Assembly (NCBI GenBank): GCA_943788835.1
Contig: CALSRU010000004.1
Location: 428,300 to 492,299, forward strand
Length of the DNA: 64,000 nt
DNA from: an uncultured Pseudomonadales bacterium
GTDB taxonomy: Bacteria > Pseudomonadota > Gammaproteobacteria > Pseudomonadales > UBA7434
Direction of reading: 5' to 3'
The stretch's first letter is position 1; every line of letters begins with the position of its first letter. Shown here in pieces: positions 35,617-44,781 of the stretch. A program made the position numbers and the translations under genes. The notes beneath the pieces were generated by a model, which searched no databases, had not been told where the DNA came from, and saw only the letters and a list, made by a program, of their open reading frames with translations.

Positions 35617-36897
35617 ATGTCACAAACTACCATTGATATCGTTAACAAAAATCTCGCTAAACGCTATGCGCGCGAGAAGCGCTTCAGGCTTTTAGGTTTT
35701 GGGTCGGTGATGATTGGTTTCGCCGCACTGGTGTTTCTGCTTGTAACTATTGTTGGTGACGGCTGGGGCGCATTTAAGCAATCATCAGTGCGCTTGCAGC
35801 TCAACTTCGATCAGTCCGTTCTCAGCATAGAGGATGTGGCAGACGAGGAGCAGTGGCAATATGGAAATTATATTGGCGTGATTAAAGCGGCATTGCGACA
35901 ACGCTTTCCTGAGATGACTTCGCGAGCGCAAAAAAAATTGATATACCGTATGGTGAGCCCTGGAGCTGACCATCAAGTGCGCCAATTATTGAAAAAAAAT
36001 CCCGACTGGCTTGGCTCGATACAAGAAGTATGGCTGCCAGCGGATGACGATATAGACTCTTTTGTTAAAGGGCATGTCGACCGGAGCTTGCCCGAGAGCG
36101 ATCGGCGAATTAAAGATACTCAAATCGCACTAGTTGATGCGCTGCAAGAATCCGGCGACTTAAAATTGAAATTCAATACGCTGCTTTTCACAGCCGGAGA
36201 TTCTCGTGAACCAGAGCAGGCCGGTATTCGCGGCGCTTTAGTGGGCTCATTTCTAACGTTATTAGTGACCCTTGGCTTGTCCTTTCCTATTGGTGTTGCG
36301 GCAGCCTTGTACTTGGAAGAGTTTGCACCAAAAAACCGCTTTACTGACATGATTGAAGTGAATATCAATAATTTGGCGGCTGTTCCTTCCATCGTCTTTG
36401 GTTTGTTGGGGCTTGCGGTGTTTCTGAATGTATTTGGTTTACCGCGCTCCGTGCCTTTATTGGGTGGTATCGTGCTGACGTTAATGACGTTACCGACGAT
36501 TATAATCTCCAGTCGTGCAGCTCTGAAAGCCGTGCCTCCCTCTATCAAAGAAGCCGCGTTGGGTTTAGGCGCCTCAAAGATGCAAGTTATTTTTCATCAT
36601 GTATTACCCTTAGCTTTGCCGGGTATGCTCACAGGAGCTATTATCGGCATGGCGCAAGCGCTTGGCGAAACAGCACCCCTGTTGATGATCGGTATGGTAG
36701 CGTTTATTGTTGATGTGCCAGGATCATTTACTGATCCGGCTACCGTCTTACCGGTGCAGATATTCTTGTGGTCGGACAGTCCCGAAAGAGCATTTATTGA
36801 GCGCACATCAGGCGCAATTATGGTGTTGTTAACGTTCTTAATCACAATGAATGCTGTTGCGGTATTGTTACGTAAGCGTTTTGAGCGACGGTGGTAG
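35617..36897 (+). CDS. pstA: Phosphate ABC transporter permease PstA, N-terminally extended
   Basis: A 426-residue permease, longer than E. coli PstA (296 aa). Residues 1-50 hold a helix (FGSVMIGFAALVFLLVTIVGDGWGAF). Residues 60-190 are a soluble domain resembling the DUF3333 extension seen in many proteobacterial PstA proteins. The core has RGALVGSFLTLLVTLGLSFPIGVAAALYLEEFAP, NLAAVPSIVFGLLGLAVF and the EAA loop AALGLGASKMQVIFHHVLPLALPG. Lies 55 bp after pstC. Confidence 0.93.
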   Translation: MSQTTIDIVNKNLAKRYAREKRFRLLGFGSVMIGFAALVFLLVTIVGDGWGAFKQSSVRLQLNFDQSVLSIEDVADEEQWQYGNYIGVIKAALRQRFPEMTSRAQKKLIYRMVSPGADHQVRQLLKKNPDWLGSIQEVWLPADDDIDSFVKGHVDRSLPESDRRIKDTQIALVDALQESGDLKLKFNTLLFTAGDSREPEQAGIRGALVGSFLTLLVTLGLSFPIGVAAALYLEEFAPKNRFTDMIEVNINNLAAVPSIVFGLLGLAVFLNVFGLPRSVPLLGGIVLTLMTLPTIIISSRAALKAVPPSIKEAALGLGASKMQVIFHHVLPLALPGMLTGAIIGMAQALGETAPLLMIGMVAFIVDVPGSFTDPATVLPVQIFLWSDSPERAFIERTSGAIMVLLTFLITMNAVAVLLRKRFERRW

Positions 36898-36991
36898 CGC
36901 TCAACAATTTGATGAGATGGCTTTATATTTGAGTCATCGTGGATGGAACGCAATACATTTTTGCTTTCACCATTTAATATTTAACTAGATT

Positions 36992-37879
36992 ATGCCAAGT
37001 GGGAAGATAACTTCTGTGACAGAGCCAACTAACCAACTCCATGCTGCGTCGTCGAGCAATGATGCGAGTTTAGCCAATCGTGCCAATGACTATTCCGAAA
37101 CAGTGGGTAACATCCGCGTTGATAGTCCTAAAATGTCGATGAGTAATGTCGATGTTTTTTATGGAGAGAAACAAGCGATTTTTGATGTGAGTCTTGATAT
37201 TGCCAAGAATGAAGTGATCGCCATGATCGGCCCATCGGGCTGTGGTAAATCAACTTTCTTGCGCTGCTTGAATCGCATGAACGATACCATAGATATTTGT
37301 CGAGTGAGCGGCAAGATATTGTTAGAGCATGAAGACATATACGACCCAAAGTTAGATGTCGTTCCGCTGCGTGCTCGTGTGGGTATTGTTTTTCAAAAGC
37401 CCAACCCGTTTCCCAAGTCGATTTACGACAACGTGGCTTACGGACCCAGAATACATGGCCTTGCCACAAGTAAGGTTGAGCTTGATGAAATTGTAGAGAC
37501 GAGCCTGAGACGAGCGGGGCTTTGGAGTGAGGCTAAAGATAGATTGGATCAGCCTGGTACTGGGTTGTCGGGTGGCCAGCAGCAACGTTTGTGTATTGCT
37601 CGCACGATTGCGGTAAGTCCAGAGGTGATCTTAATGGATGAGCCATGCTCGGCATTAGATCCCATCGCTACCGCGCGCATTGAAGAGTTGATTGATGAGC
37701 TGCGCAGCAACTACACCATTGCTATAGTTACTCACTCGATGCAGCAGGCTGCGCGTGTGTCTAACCGCACAGCATACTTCCATCTGGGCTACTTGGTTGA
37801 AGTTGGGGAAACGAACGACATTTTTACTAACCCAAACCATAAGCTGACAGAAGACTATATAACGGGTCGTTTTGGTTAA
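36992..37879 (+). CDS. pstB: Phosphate ABC transporter ATPase PstB
   Basis: A 295-residue ATPase. Walker A is GPSGCGKST (80-88), followed by the PstB-typical [10 protein letters not shown], signature [14 protein letters not shown], Walker [14 protein letters not shown] and the switch His in VTHSMQQA. The N-terminal 47 residues are an unconserved Ser/Asn/Ala-rich extension relative to E. coli PstB (257 aa). Translation might really begin nearer the conserved [19 protein letters not shown], for example at ATG 37133. phoU follows after 19 bp. Confidence 0.95.
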   Translation: MPSGKITSVTEPTNQLHAASSSNDASLANRANDYSETVGNIRVDSPKMSMSNVDVFYGEKQAIFDVSLDIAKNEVIAMIGPSGCGKSTFLRCLNRMNDTIDICRVSGKILLEHEDIYDPKLDVVPLRARVGIVFQKPNPFPKSIYDNVAYGPRIHGLATSKVELDEIVETSLRRAGLWSEAKDRLDQPGTGLSGGQQQRLCIARTIAVSPEVILMDEPCSALDPIATARIEELIDELRSNYTIAIVTHSMQQAARVSNRTAYFHLGYLVEVGETNDIFTNPNHKLTEDYITGRFG

Positions 37880-37898
37880 TTGCAAATAGGACGAAATA

Positions 37899-38615
37899 AT
37901 GATTTCTGATAATAGTACCGGCCATATCTCGCAGCGTTTTGACAATGAATTAGATGCGGTGAAAAGTCAGCTGACTGAAATGGGTGGCATAGTCGAGAAG
38001 CAAGTCAGTGATGCTATTACATCATTGCTTGATGCAGATGCGTTGCTGGCTGAAAAAGTAGTTAAAAAAGATAAGTCGATTAACACTTTAGAAGTATCAA
38101 TTGACGAAGATTGCGCATTAATTCTTGCACGTCGCCAGCCGGCCGCGCGAGACCTCCGCTTAGTTTTATCGATCATTAAAACCACCACTGACCTTGAGCG
38201 TATTGGCGATGAAGCTGATAAGATGGCGACGCAGGCCATTAATCTTGCTGAAGAGGGCAAAGCACCGCATGGTTATGTTGAAATCCGGCATATTGGCCAG
38301 CATGTGTCTAAAATGTTGTCGCAGGCGCTTGACTGTTTTGTTAGGCAAGATGTTGAGCTAGCACTAAGAGTAGCGCAGGAAGATAAGGCGGTGGATCTTG
38401 AATACGGCACTGCCTTACGCGCTATGATGACCTACATGATTGAGGATCCGCGCAGCATTACCCGCGTAATGAGCATTATGTGGTCGTTGCGAGCGCTTGA
38501 GCGCATAGGTGATCATGCGCGCAATATCGCCGAACATGTGATTTATCTTGTTAAGGGTGATGATGTACGGCACTTAGGCCTGAAAAAAATGGCCGAGAAA
38601 GTGCACGAGACATAA
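37899..38615 (+). CDS. phoU: Phosphate signalling protein PhoU
   Basis: A 238-residue all-helical protein made of two PhoU repeats. Each carries a metal-binding E/DxxxD-type motif (LERIGDEADKMATQA in repeat 1, LERIGDHARNIAEHV in repeat 2). PhoU links Pst to PhoR and holds the kinase off when phosphate is plentiful. It is the last gene of pstSCAB-phoU and is followed by a terminator. Confidence 0.96.
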   Translation: MISDNSTGHISQRFDNELDAVKSQLTEMGGIVEKQVSDAITSLLDADALLAEKVVKKDKSINTLEVSIDEDCALILARRQPAARDLRLVLSIIKTTTDLERIGDEADKMATQAINLAEEGKAPHGYVEIRHIGQHVSKMLSQALDCFVRQDVELALRVAQEDKAVDLEYGTALRAMMTYMIEDPRSITRVMSIMWSLRALERIGDHARNIAEHVIYLVKGDDVRHLGLKKMAEKVHET

Positions 38616-38697
38616 TAGCTGCTTGTAGAGCACAGTGCGGGTCGTGAGGTAGGGCTGTGTGAGAGCTTTGTTGTAGCGGCCCCCGCAAAACTACGTG

Positions 38698-38725
38698 AAG
38701 AGCCCCTCGATTAGGGGCTCTTTTT
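38698..38725 (+). terminator. pst-phoU operon terminator
   Basis: A 10-bp stem, AAGAGCCCCT / AGGGGCTCTT, with a 5-nt loop is followed by a T-run. It lies between phoU and the convergent pit gene. Confidence 0.92.
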
Positions 38726-38765
38726 GTTTGCGCTATTTTTATTTAAGATCAATTTCTTTATGCTT

Positions 38766-40049
38766 TTATCCAAATATCCCTTTAAAGAAAAAGAAGAATA
38801 AGATGGCTAGGGCAGCGCCGGCCGGTAATGTAATTACCCAAGACATAAAGATGGTGCCAACAACCCGTAAGTTTAACGCGCCAATACCCCGTGCCATGCC
38901 AACGCCTAGTACCGCACCAACTAAAGTATGGGTAGTTGAAATTGGTAGGCCCGTTGCGGATGCAAAAACAACAGTGGTGGCTGCACCTAGCTCGGCCGCG
39001 AAGCCACGGCTTGGTGTAAGCTCTGTAATTTTTCGTCCAATGGTGGCCATTACTTTAAAGCCGTAAGTCGCAAGACCAATGGCAATGCCGGAAGCCCCCA
39101 GGAGTAAAACCCAGCTGGGCAGCGCGGATTTGGCAACAATAACCCCTTCGTTTGTAATGACACCAACTACCGCGGCTAACGGACCAATGGCATTCGCTAC
39201 GTCGTTAGATCCATGGGCAAATGCCATTGCACACGCAGTGAATATCATTAAGACGCTAAATACTTTTTCTACATTAACAAATCGGTTTTGAGAGGGGTCA
39301 ACCGGCTCCACTTTAATGTTACGAAGCAGTAAAATACCCAGCCCAGCGACAACAAGTCCCACCAATGCAGCCGTGGGCAGTGCATTGGCAAATTTACTCT
39401 CGAAACCATAGTCCACTGCAACGCCAATATGCTTAAAGCCCTTCAGCAGAGTGACCATTGCAATCATAAAGCCGACGGCAAAAATATAATACGGAACGTA
39501 TTTTTTTGCATTTTCAAATGGCGTGGCAGTATTAATTATCAGCCGCTGCACGCTCATAAATAACCCGAATGAAATGACGCCGGCAAGAACGGGCGACACA
39601 ACCCAACTGGCGACAATTTGCGATACTTTCCCCCAATTTACAGCATCAACCGAAATGCCCACTGCCGCAAAACCAACGAGGGCGCCTACGATAGAGTGCG
39701 TGGTTGAGACCGGCCAGCCGGCCATGCTCGCTATCAAAAGCCAAATGCCCGCAGCTAAAAGCGCAGAAATCATGCCATAGACTAATAGCTCTGGTGAGCC
39801 GTCTAGGGCGGTTGGATCGAGTATACCCTTGCGAATTGTGGCGGTGACTTCGCCGCCTGCAAGGTAGGCACCGGCGAACTCGAAAACCATCGCGATTGCG
39901 ATGGCTTGTTTAACCGTTAGTGCTCGTGCGCCAACTGACGTGCCCATAGCGTTGGCAACGTCATTGGCTCCAACTCCCCAGGCCATAAAAAAGCCAAAAA
40001 CGCAGGCGAGTATTAACAGTATGTGGCCATGCTGAGCTATGACTTCCAT
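38766..40049 (-). CDS. pit: Low-affinity inorganic phosphate transporter, Pit family
   Basis: A 427-residue permease with about ten membrane helices. The duplicated PHO-4 signature is present as WGVGANDVANAMGTSVGARALT near the N terminus and MAFAHGSNDVANAIGPLAAVVG in the second half. WPVSTTHSIVGALVG and LPISTTHTLVGAVLGVGMARG are the paired loops. Pit proteins import metal-phosphate with protons or sodium. The gene is downstream of the DUF47 gene on the same strand (127-bp gap). Confidence 0.93.
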   Translation of the reverse strand: MEVIAQHGHILLILACVFGFFMAWGVGANDVANAMGTSVGARALTVKQAIAIAMVFEFAGAYLAGGEVTATIRKGILDPTALDGSPELLVYGMISALLAAGIWLLIASMAGWPVSTTHSIVGALVGFAAVGISVDAVNWGKVSQIVASWVVSPVLAGVISFGLFMSVQRLIINTATPFENAKKYVPYYIFAVGFMIAMVTLLKGFKHIGVAVDYGFESKFANALPTAALVGLVVAGLGILLLRNIKVEPVDPSQNRFVNVEKVFSVLMIFTACAMAFAHGSNDVANAIGPLAAVVGVITNEGVIVAKSALPSWVLLLGASGIAIGLATYGFKVMATIGRKITELTPSRGFAAELGAATTVVFASATGLPISTTHTLVGAVLGVGMARGIGALNLRVVGTIFMSWVITLPAGAALAILFFFFFKGIFG

Positions 40050-40176
40050 CGTAATTCCTTACACTTAATATGCGGGCCGTTGCCGCAACGACTTACTCAT
40101 AATTTGAGCAAGGTTGAGTGTTATTAGTAAAAGTATGCATCGCTCAGAGCTGCTGCACAGTTTATTGGTTGTTCGG

Positions 40177-40854
40177 TTATTTTGAGATAAGTAGTTGCAT
40201 TAACGAACCTACCTTTTGAGCTCGGTCGGCAAGATCACCGATCCATTCGATGACTTGGTATAAAAACATCGCTTCAATAGGGGGTAATTGATCCTCTATT
40301 TTGAACAGCTCCGCTCGCACTTGTACTTGCAATCGGTCGTTTTCATTTTCTAAGTTGTCAAGCTCCGTTATTAAGCCCTGAACTAGGTCAAGTACATTGC
40401 CTTTGAAACCAGCTTCTACAAGCTCATCCATTTCTTGTATAGCTCTTAGCGCCTGAGCGGATGTTGCAACGGCCGTCTTACTGTATTCAAGCATGATCGA
40501 GGCAATGCTGTTGGGTATAACTATTTTTCTACCTAGCATCAAGCCACTAATGTCTTTGGCTCGATTGGCAATCTTATCTTGTCGTGTAATCAGATTCAGT
40601 AAGTCGGAGCGATTCACCGGCAGCCAAAGACTTTTAGGAAGGTGCAGGCGAATATCCTTTTTAATTCGGTCAGCGTCACTTTCCAAATCGCTAATGGTTT
40701 GCTGGATAGTTGTCGCTAGCTCCCAATCATTATTTATACTGGCTTCGATGAAAGGGATGAGCTGTTCGGCACATTCTTGCGCTTTTACAATATGATCTTG
40801 AATTGGGCTAAAAGGCGATTGTGCAAAGAGATTGCCGAATAGATTGCGTGCCAT
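40177..40854 (-). CDS. DUF47/TIGR00153 phosphate transport regulator
   Basis: A 225-residue helical PhoU-like protein. It starts with LFGNLFAQSPFSPIQDHIVKAQECAEQL and has SDADRIKKDIRLHLPKSLWLPVNRSDLLNLITRQDKIANRAKDIS, the hallmark of the DUF47 (YkaA-like) family that is almost always coupled to pit. It is thought to control Pit activity. GGGAG lies 6 nt before the ATG. It probably forms an operon with pit. Confidence 0.92.
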   Translation of the reverse strand: MARNLFGNLFAQSPFSPIQDHIVKAQECAEQLIPFIEASINNDWELATTIQQTISDLESDADRIKKDIRLHLPKSLWLPVNRSDLLNLITRQDKIANRAKDISGLMLGRKIVIPNSIASIMLEYSKTAVATSAQALRAIQEMDELVEAGFKGNVLDLVQGLITELDNLENENDRLQVQVRAELFKIEDQLPPIEAMFLYQVIEWIGDLADRAQKVGSLMQLLISK

Positions 40855-41076
40855 GTTCAGCTCCCGAGAGGTGAGTAAGCAGAGGCCGAATCATATGACT
40901 ATTTTCAGCCTTAGGCTAGTACAGTTGTTGGCTACACAATAGCCTAAAATGGTTCAGCAAAGCCGCTTAAGTTTTATTGAATGTTAAACCAAAATGTTTG
41001 CAGGTGCAGCCAGTGCTGAAATTCTTTCTACGTTGCGGTACGCTGCGTTCTTTGTTCAACGAGTTGGCATAGCCCT

Positions 41077-42531
41077 ATGACTAAAACAACCTCAAAACCA
41101 TTCGGCTTGATGATCGCCGGGCCTACCCAATGCGCTGGTGAGCTTGAGGTGTATTCGCCGTTTAGCGGTGAAACGCTTGCAAAGGTTGCGCGTTGCGGTG
41201 AGGGTCACGTTGAAGCGGCTCTAGAGCTAGCTCAGGCTACTTTCAATGATAAATCGGGTTGGCTGACTGTTTCCAAGCGCATTGAAATCCTGCGGCTAGC
41301 AGCTACAACAATGAAAGGTATGGAAGATACGCTGGCGATGGCCGCTGCGAGTGAGGGAGGCAAGCCCCTTATGGACAGCCGTGTAGAGGTTAAGCGCGCC
41401 ATTGCGGGGCTGGGCATGTGTGCTGAGCATGTGGCGCAGCATGCGGGTGAAGTGGTGCCACTCACCCCTGATAACGCTCACACCAAACGAATGGGTTTTA
41501 CTCAAAAGGAGCCGATCGGTGTGGTTGTAGCGGTGAGTGCCTTTAATCATCCGTTGAACCTGATCGTTCATCAGGTTGGCGCGGCAGTGGCAGCAGGTTG
41601 TCCGGTGATTGTTAAGCCAGCCAGAGATACTCCGCTGTCGTGCTTGCGCTTTGTGCAAATATTACGGGACTCTGGCCTGCCTGAGGCGTGGTGTCAGGTT
41701 GCTGTTCCAGAGTCAACGGCACTAGCAACGAAGCTAGTGGTTGATAAACGCGTCGGCTTTTTTTCGTTTATTGGCAGTGCCAGCGTTGGCTGGATGTTAC
41801 GTGGCAAACTGGCCCCCGGCACCCGTTGCGCACTTGAGCACGGCGGCGTTGCGCCAGTCATTATTGATCGCAGCGGCGATATTGAAAAAGCGTTGCCGGC
41901 TATTTTAAAGGGCGGCTTTTATCATGCCGGACAAGTTTGCGTGTCTGTCCAGCGGGTTTATATTCCTGATGAGATGATGGAGGTATTTTCCAAACGACTC
42001 GCCGATGCAGCGCAGCGGTTAAAGGTCGGTGACCCCCTCGACGCCCAGGTTGAAGTGGGCCCGCTTATTACAGCGCACGAGGCGGTGAGGGTGCATGAAT
42101 GGGTCAGTAGTGCAGTGGCCAAAGGTGCCAAACTGATGTGCGGCGGCGAGCCACTGACTAATAACTGTTATAAGCCTACAGTCTTAGTCAACCCTCCGCT
42201 GGATGCAGAAGTGAGCCAGCAAGAAGTGTTTGGACCAGTAGTTTGTCTTTATAGCTATACAGATGTTAAAGAAGCCATAGCCATGGCCAACGGGCTCGAT
42301 GTGGCTTTTCAAGCGGCCGTTTTTGCGCAAGATCTAGATCGCGCGTTTCAATTATATGGTCAGCTGAATGCTTCGGCGGTGATGCTCAATGACCACACGG
42401 CCTTTCGGCAAGACAATATGCCGTTTGCGGGCCTGCGGCACTCTGGCTTGGGCGTGGGCGGCATAAAACACACCATCGAAGATATGCAGATAGACAAGCT
42501 GATGGTCGTAAAAGTCAGCGACTCGCTGTAA
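41077..42531 (+). CDS. Aldehyde dehydrogenase family protein
   Basis: A 484-residue NAD(P)-dependent aldehyde dehydrogenase with an intact active site: Asn157 in SAFNHPLN, Glu254 in ALEHGG (the usual ELGG is changed to EHGG) and catalytic Cys288 in GQVCVSVQR. The cofactor loop is SFIGSASVG. The sequence is nearer to the phosphonoacetaldehyde / non-phosphorylating glyceraldehyde phosphate dehydrogenase side of the family than to betaine aldehyde dehydrogenases, but I cannot fix the substrate. It is divergent from the DUF47-pit pair and converges with panD. Confidence 0.82.
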   Translation: MTKTTSKPFGLMIAGPTQCAGELEVYSPFSGETLAKVARCGEGHVEAALELAQATFNDKSGWLTVSKRIEILRLAATTMKGMEDTLAMAAASEGGKPLMDSRVEVKRAIAGLGMCAEHVAQHAGEVVPLTPDNAHTKRMGFTQKEPIGVVVAVSAFNHPLNLIVHQVGAAVAAGCPVIVKPARDTPLSCLRFVQILRDSGLPEAWCQVAVPESTALATKLVVDKRVGFFSFIGSASVGWMLRGKLAPGTRCALEHGGVAPVIIDRSGDIEKALPAILKGGFYHAGQVCVSVQRVYIPDEMMEVFSKRLADAAQRLKVGDPLDAQVEVGPLITAHEAVRVHEWVSSAVAKGAKLMCGGEPLTNNCYKPTVLVNPPLDAEVSQQEVFGPVVCLYSYTDVKEAIAMANGLDVAFQAAVFAQDLDRAFQLYGQLNASAVMLNDHTAFRQDNMPFAGLRHSGLGVGGIKHTIEDMQIDKLMVVKVSDSL

Positions 42532-42551
42532 CGTTGAGCACCTAATAAAAA

Positions 42552-42929
42552 TTAATCGTTGACGGTTTGGCCCTGTTTTTCGTTCAGGTGGCGCACAAAT
42601 TTATTGTTTTCATCAACCAAAATAGTGGTGGGTTCGAACGGCTCGCTAGCTAGCGTGAAGGCCATGATGATGACTTCATCGCCGGGGTGTATCATGTGTG
42701 CAGCCGCACCATTCATCTCTATACAGCCGCTGGCGTACTCGCCTTCAATAATGTAAGTCTCGAGTCGAGACCCTGACGTGTTGTTTACCACAAGAACGCG
42801 TTCATTTTTTTGCATTCCCGTAATTTCTAGCAATTTTTTATCGATGGTGATGCTGCCCACATAATGTAGATCCGACCGAGTGACGGTAGCATTATGAATT
42901 TTGGCAGACATGTAATTGCGTAATCGCAT
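42552..42929 (-). CDS. panD: Aspartate 1-decarboxylase proenzyme
   Basis: A 125-residue pyruvoyl enzyme that makes beta-alanine for pantothenate and coenzyme A. The self-cleavage site is Gly25-Ser26 in LHYVGSITID; cleavage makes the pyruvoyl group at Ser26. MSAKIHNATVTRSDLHY, ETYIIEGEYASGCIEMNGAAAHMIHPGDEVIIMAF are family landmarks. The start at 42929 leaves a slightly longer N terminus than an alternative at residue 7. No other pan genes are in the window. Confidence 0.95.
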   Translation of the reverse strand: MRLRNYMSAKIHNATVTRSDLHYVGSITIDKKLLEITGMQKNERVLVVNNTSGSRLETYIIEGEYASGCIEMNGAAAHMIHPGDEVIIMAFTLASEPFEPTTILVDENNKFVRHLNEKQGQTVND

Positions 42930-43009
42930 GGTTGAAACCTTTAAAAACTTTAGGGGCTGGCGGTTAATCGAATCCGCGCTAAACAGTAACTAAAATACCA
43001 ATCGGCCTA

Positions 43010-44053
43010 TCAGTTATTGGCGTGCAGTGCTTCGTTTAGCTCTACTTTTGACTGATGAGTTTTGCATTCTACTGCACCGGTTTGTGAATTTCTTCGAAAT
43101 AGAAGGTCAGACTGTCCGCTGAGGTCTCTGGCCTTGGTGTGCCGAACTAGCTCGCCTTGATCGTCTAATAACGCGACTTTAGTGCCCGCCGTAACATAGA
43201 GCCCTGCCTCAACAATACAGCGATCGCCAAGCCCAATGCCAATGCCTGCATTAGCCCCGATAAGGCAGTTTTTACCAACCGATATTACTACGGCGCCACC
43301 GCCAGACAAGGTTCCCATCGTTGAGCTACCACCGCCTAAGTCAGAGCCTTCGTCAACAAATACGCCAGCTGAAATACGGCCCTCAATCATGCTAGTGCCT
43401 GCAGTACCTGCATTAAAATTAACAAAACCTTCATGCATGATAGTGGTTCCAGCCCCGATGTAGGCGCCGAGCCTAACGCGTGAAGTGGCCGCAATTCTTA
43501 CGCCCGAGGGCACAACGTAGTCAGTCATTTGTGGAAACTTATCGACGCTTTTTACATCAATCCAGCGGCCTTCACAGCGTGCTCGAAGTTGTCGCTCGGC
43601 CAGTTCATCGGTGTCAATAGGGCCTTCAGACGTCCAAGCAACGTTGGGTAAACAAGCAAAAATTCCGCCAAGGTTTTGTTGGTGTGGTTTTATCAGACGA
43701 TGAGACAGTAATTGCAGTTTTAAATAGGCTTCTGCAACGCTTGCAGGTTCGCTATCGGTGGCTAAGACAACCACTACAGGCTGACGCTCTGTATCACTGA
43801 GGTGGTTGGCGATGGCCGCTTGATCGGGCTGCCCTGCGAGTGCCTGTGCAAGTGCTTGGCACTCTTGTATGTTGATGCGGATTGCCGCATTGCCACCATT
43901 ATAGTCAATCTTAGCTTCCTTCAAAGCCGCCAAGAGCTGTGCGCTTTGTTCGGCACTCACGTGGGCAAGGGGTGCTGGAAACAAGGTGTCAAGCATCTGC
44001 TCTTGCTGGTTAAGTGAGGCAATACCAATACCAAAGCCAAATAATGTAGACAT
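43010..44053 (-). CDS. dapD: Tetrahydrodipicolinate N-succinyltransferase, long form
   Basis: A 347-residue enzyme of lysine and diaminopimelate synthesis that transfers succinyl from succinyl-CoA to tetrahydrodipicolinate. The C-terminal left-handed beta helix has hexapeptide repeats (TSRVRLGAYIGAGTTIMHEGFVNFNAGTAGTSMIEGRIS, and on to ISVGKNCLIGANAGIGIGLGDRCIVEAGLYV). This is the about 340-residue DapD type found in Pseudomonas, not the 274-residue E. coli type. AAAGG lies 7 nt before the ATG. The ArsC-like gene is upstream on the same strand, an arrangement also common in Pseudomonas. Confidence 0.93.
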   Translation of the reverse strand: MSTLFGFGIGIASLNQQEQMLDTLFPAPLAHVSAEQSAQLLAALKEAKIDYNGGNAAIRINIQECQALAQALAGQPDQAAIANHLSDTERQPVVVVLATDSEPASVAEAYLKLQLLSHRLIKPHQQNLGGIFACLPNVAWTSEGPIDTDELAERQLRARCEGRWIDVKSVDKFPQMTDYVVPSGVRIAATSRVRLGAYIGAGTTIMHEGFVNFNAGTAGTSMIEGRISAGVFVDEGSDLGGGSSTMGTLSGGGAVVISVGKNCLIGANAGIGIGLGDRCIVEAGLYVTAGTKVALLDDQGELVRHTKARDLSGQSDLLFRRNSQTGAVECKTHQSKVELNEALHANN

Positions 44054-44143
44054 AAAAAAACCTTTCGGATGTTTAAAGTAAAAAAGTGTGTGTAAGCCGA
44101 CGCTCGACTAGCGGCGTGCATAGTTGATGAAAGTCGGTGGTAC

Positions 44144-44527
44144 TTAAGCGTTAGCTAGCTGTCGATAAGAAGATTCGCAAAAGCCAATAATGGGTTCACC
44201 ATTGCGCGACACCAATACTGGACGCTTAACCAGCGTGGGCTGAGCGACGATAATTTTAATAGCTAACTGATTCGCTTCGGAGGAATCGTCATTTACCGTG
44301 CTATCGATCAAGCTCGCTTGGTCGGCCTTGGTGAGGCCCTTCCATGTAGTGCTACGCCGATTGATAAGTTTATCTGCGGCCATCTGTTTTAGCCAGCTGC
44401 TAACAAGCTCAGGGCTTAAGCCGTCTTTGCGAAAATCGTGGTAATGAAAATCGATGCTCTGTGCGGTTAAATACTGTTTAGCTTTGCGCACCGCGTCGCA
44501 GTTGCTAATGCCATATAGAGTTATCAA
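44144..44527 (-). CDS. ArsC/Spx-family thioredoxin-fold protein (YffB-like)
   Basis: A 127-residue protein with the ArsC fold: ITLYGISNCDAVRKAKQYL near the start (single redox Cys, as in YffB), FHYHDFRKDGL, INRRSTTWKGL and VKRPVLVSRNGEPIIGF. YffB-like proteins are thought to be glutathione-dependent thiol reductases; arsenate reduction is not established for them. The only start available at the conserved N terminus is TTG 44527, with an AGG 8 nt upstream. Upstream of dapD and likely co-transcribed. Confidence 0.85.
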   Translation of the reverse strand: MITLYGISNCDAVRKAKQYLTAQSIDFHYHDFRKDGLSPELVSSWLKQMAADKLINRRSTTWKGLTKADQASLIDSTVNDDSSEANQLAIKIIVAQPTLVKRPVLVSRNGEPIIGFCESSYRQLANA

Positions 44528-44781
44528 ACTAGTGCCTGTTGTGTATCAATCTTGGTCAAGCGTTGTGTTAAAGCGTTTTTGCCAGCTTGTCGTTGGGCTC
44601 ATTTTGAGCTAGCTGCCTAGGCAGCTCCGCAGCGGCGCAAATTCTACCAGTTTCCGCCAAGATTATGCAGTTCCTTTTAGCGATGTATTACACTGGCTTG
44701 GAGTACAACTTCAAAAGTACGTTTAGTTGGGCCCGTGGTTGGGTCTAAATTGTTTACAAGTCAAATAACCGGTTGAACGCA

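Noticed and set aside
40855-41076. Pho box between the DUF47 gene and the aldehyde dehydrogenase
   Set aside because: Only CTGAAAA-like fragments are present, without two good units in phase.
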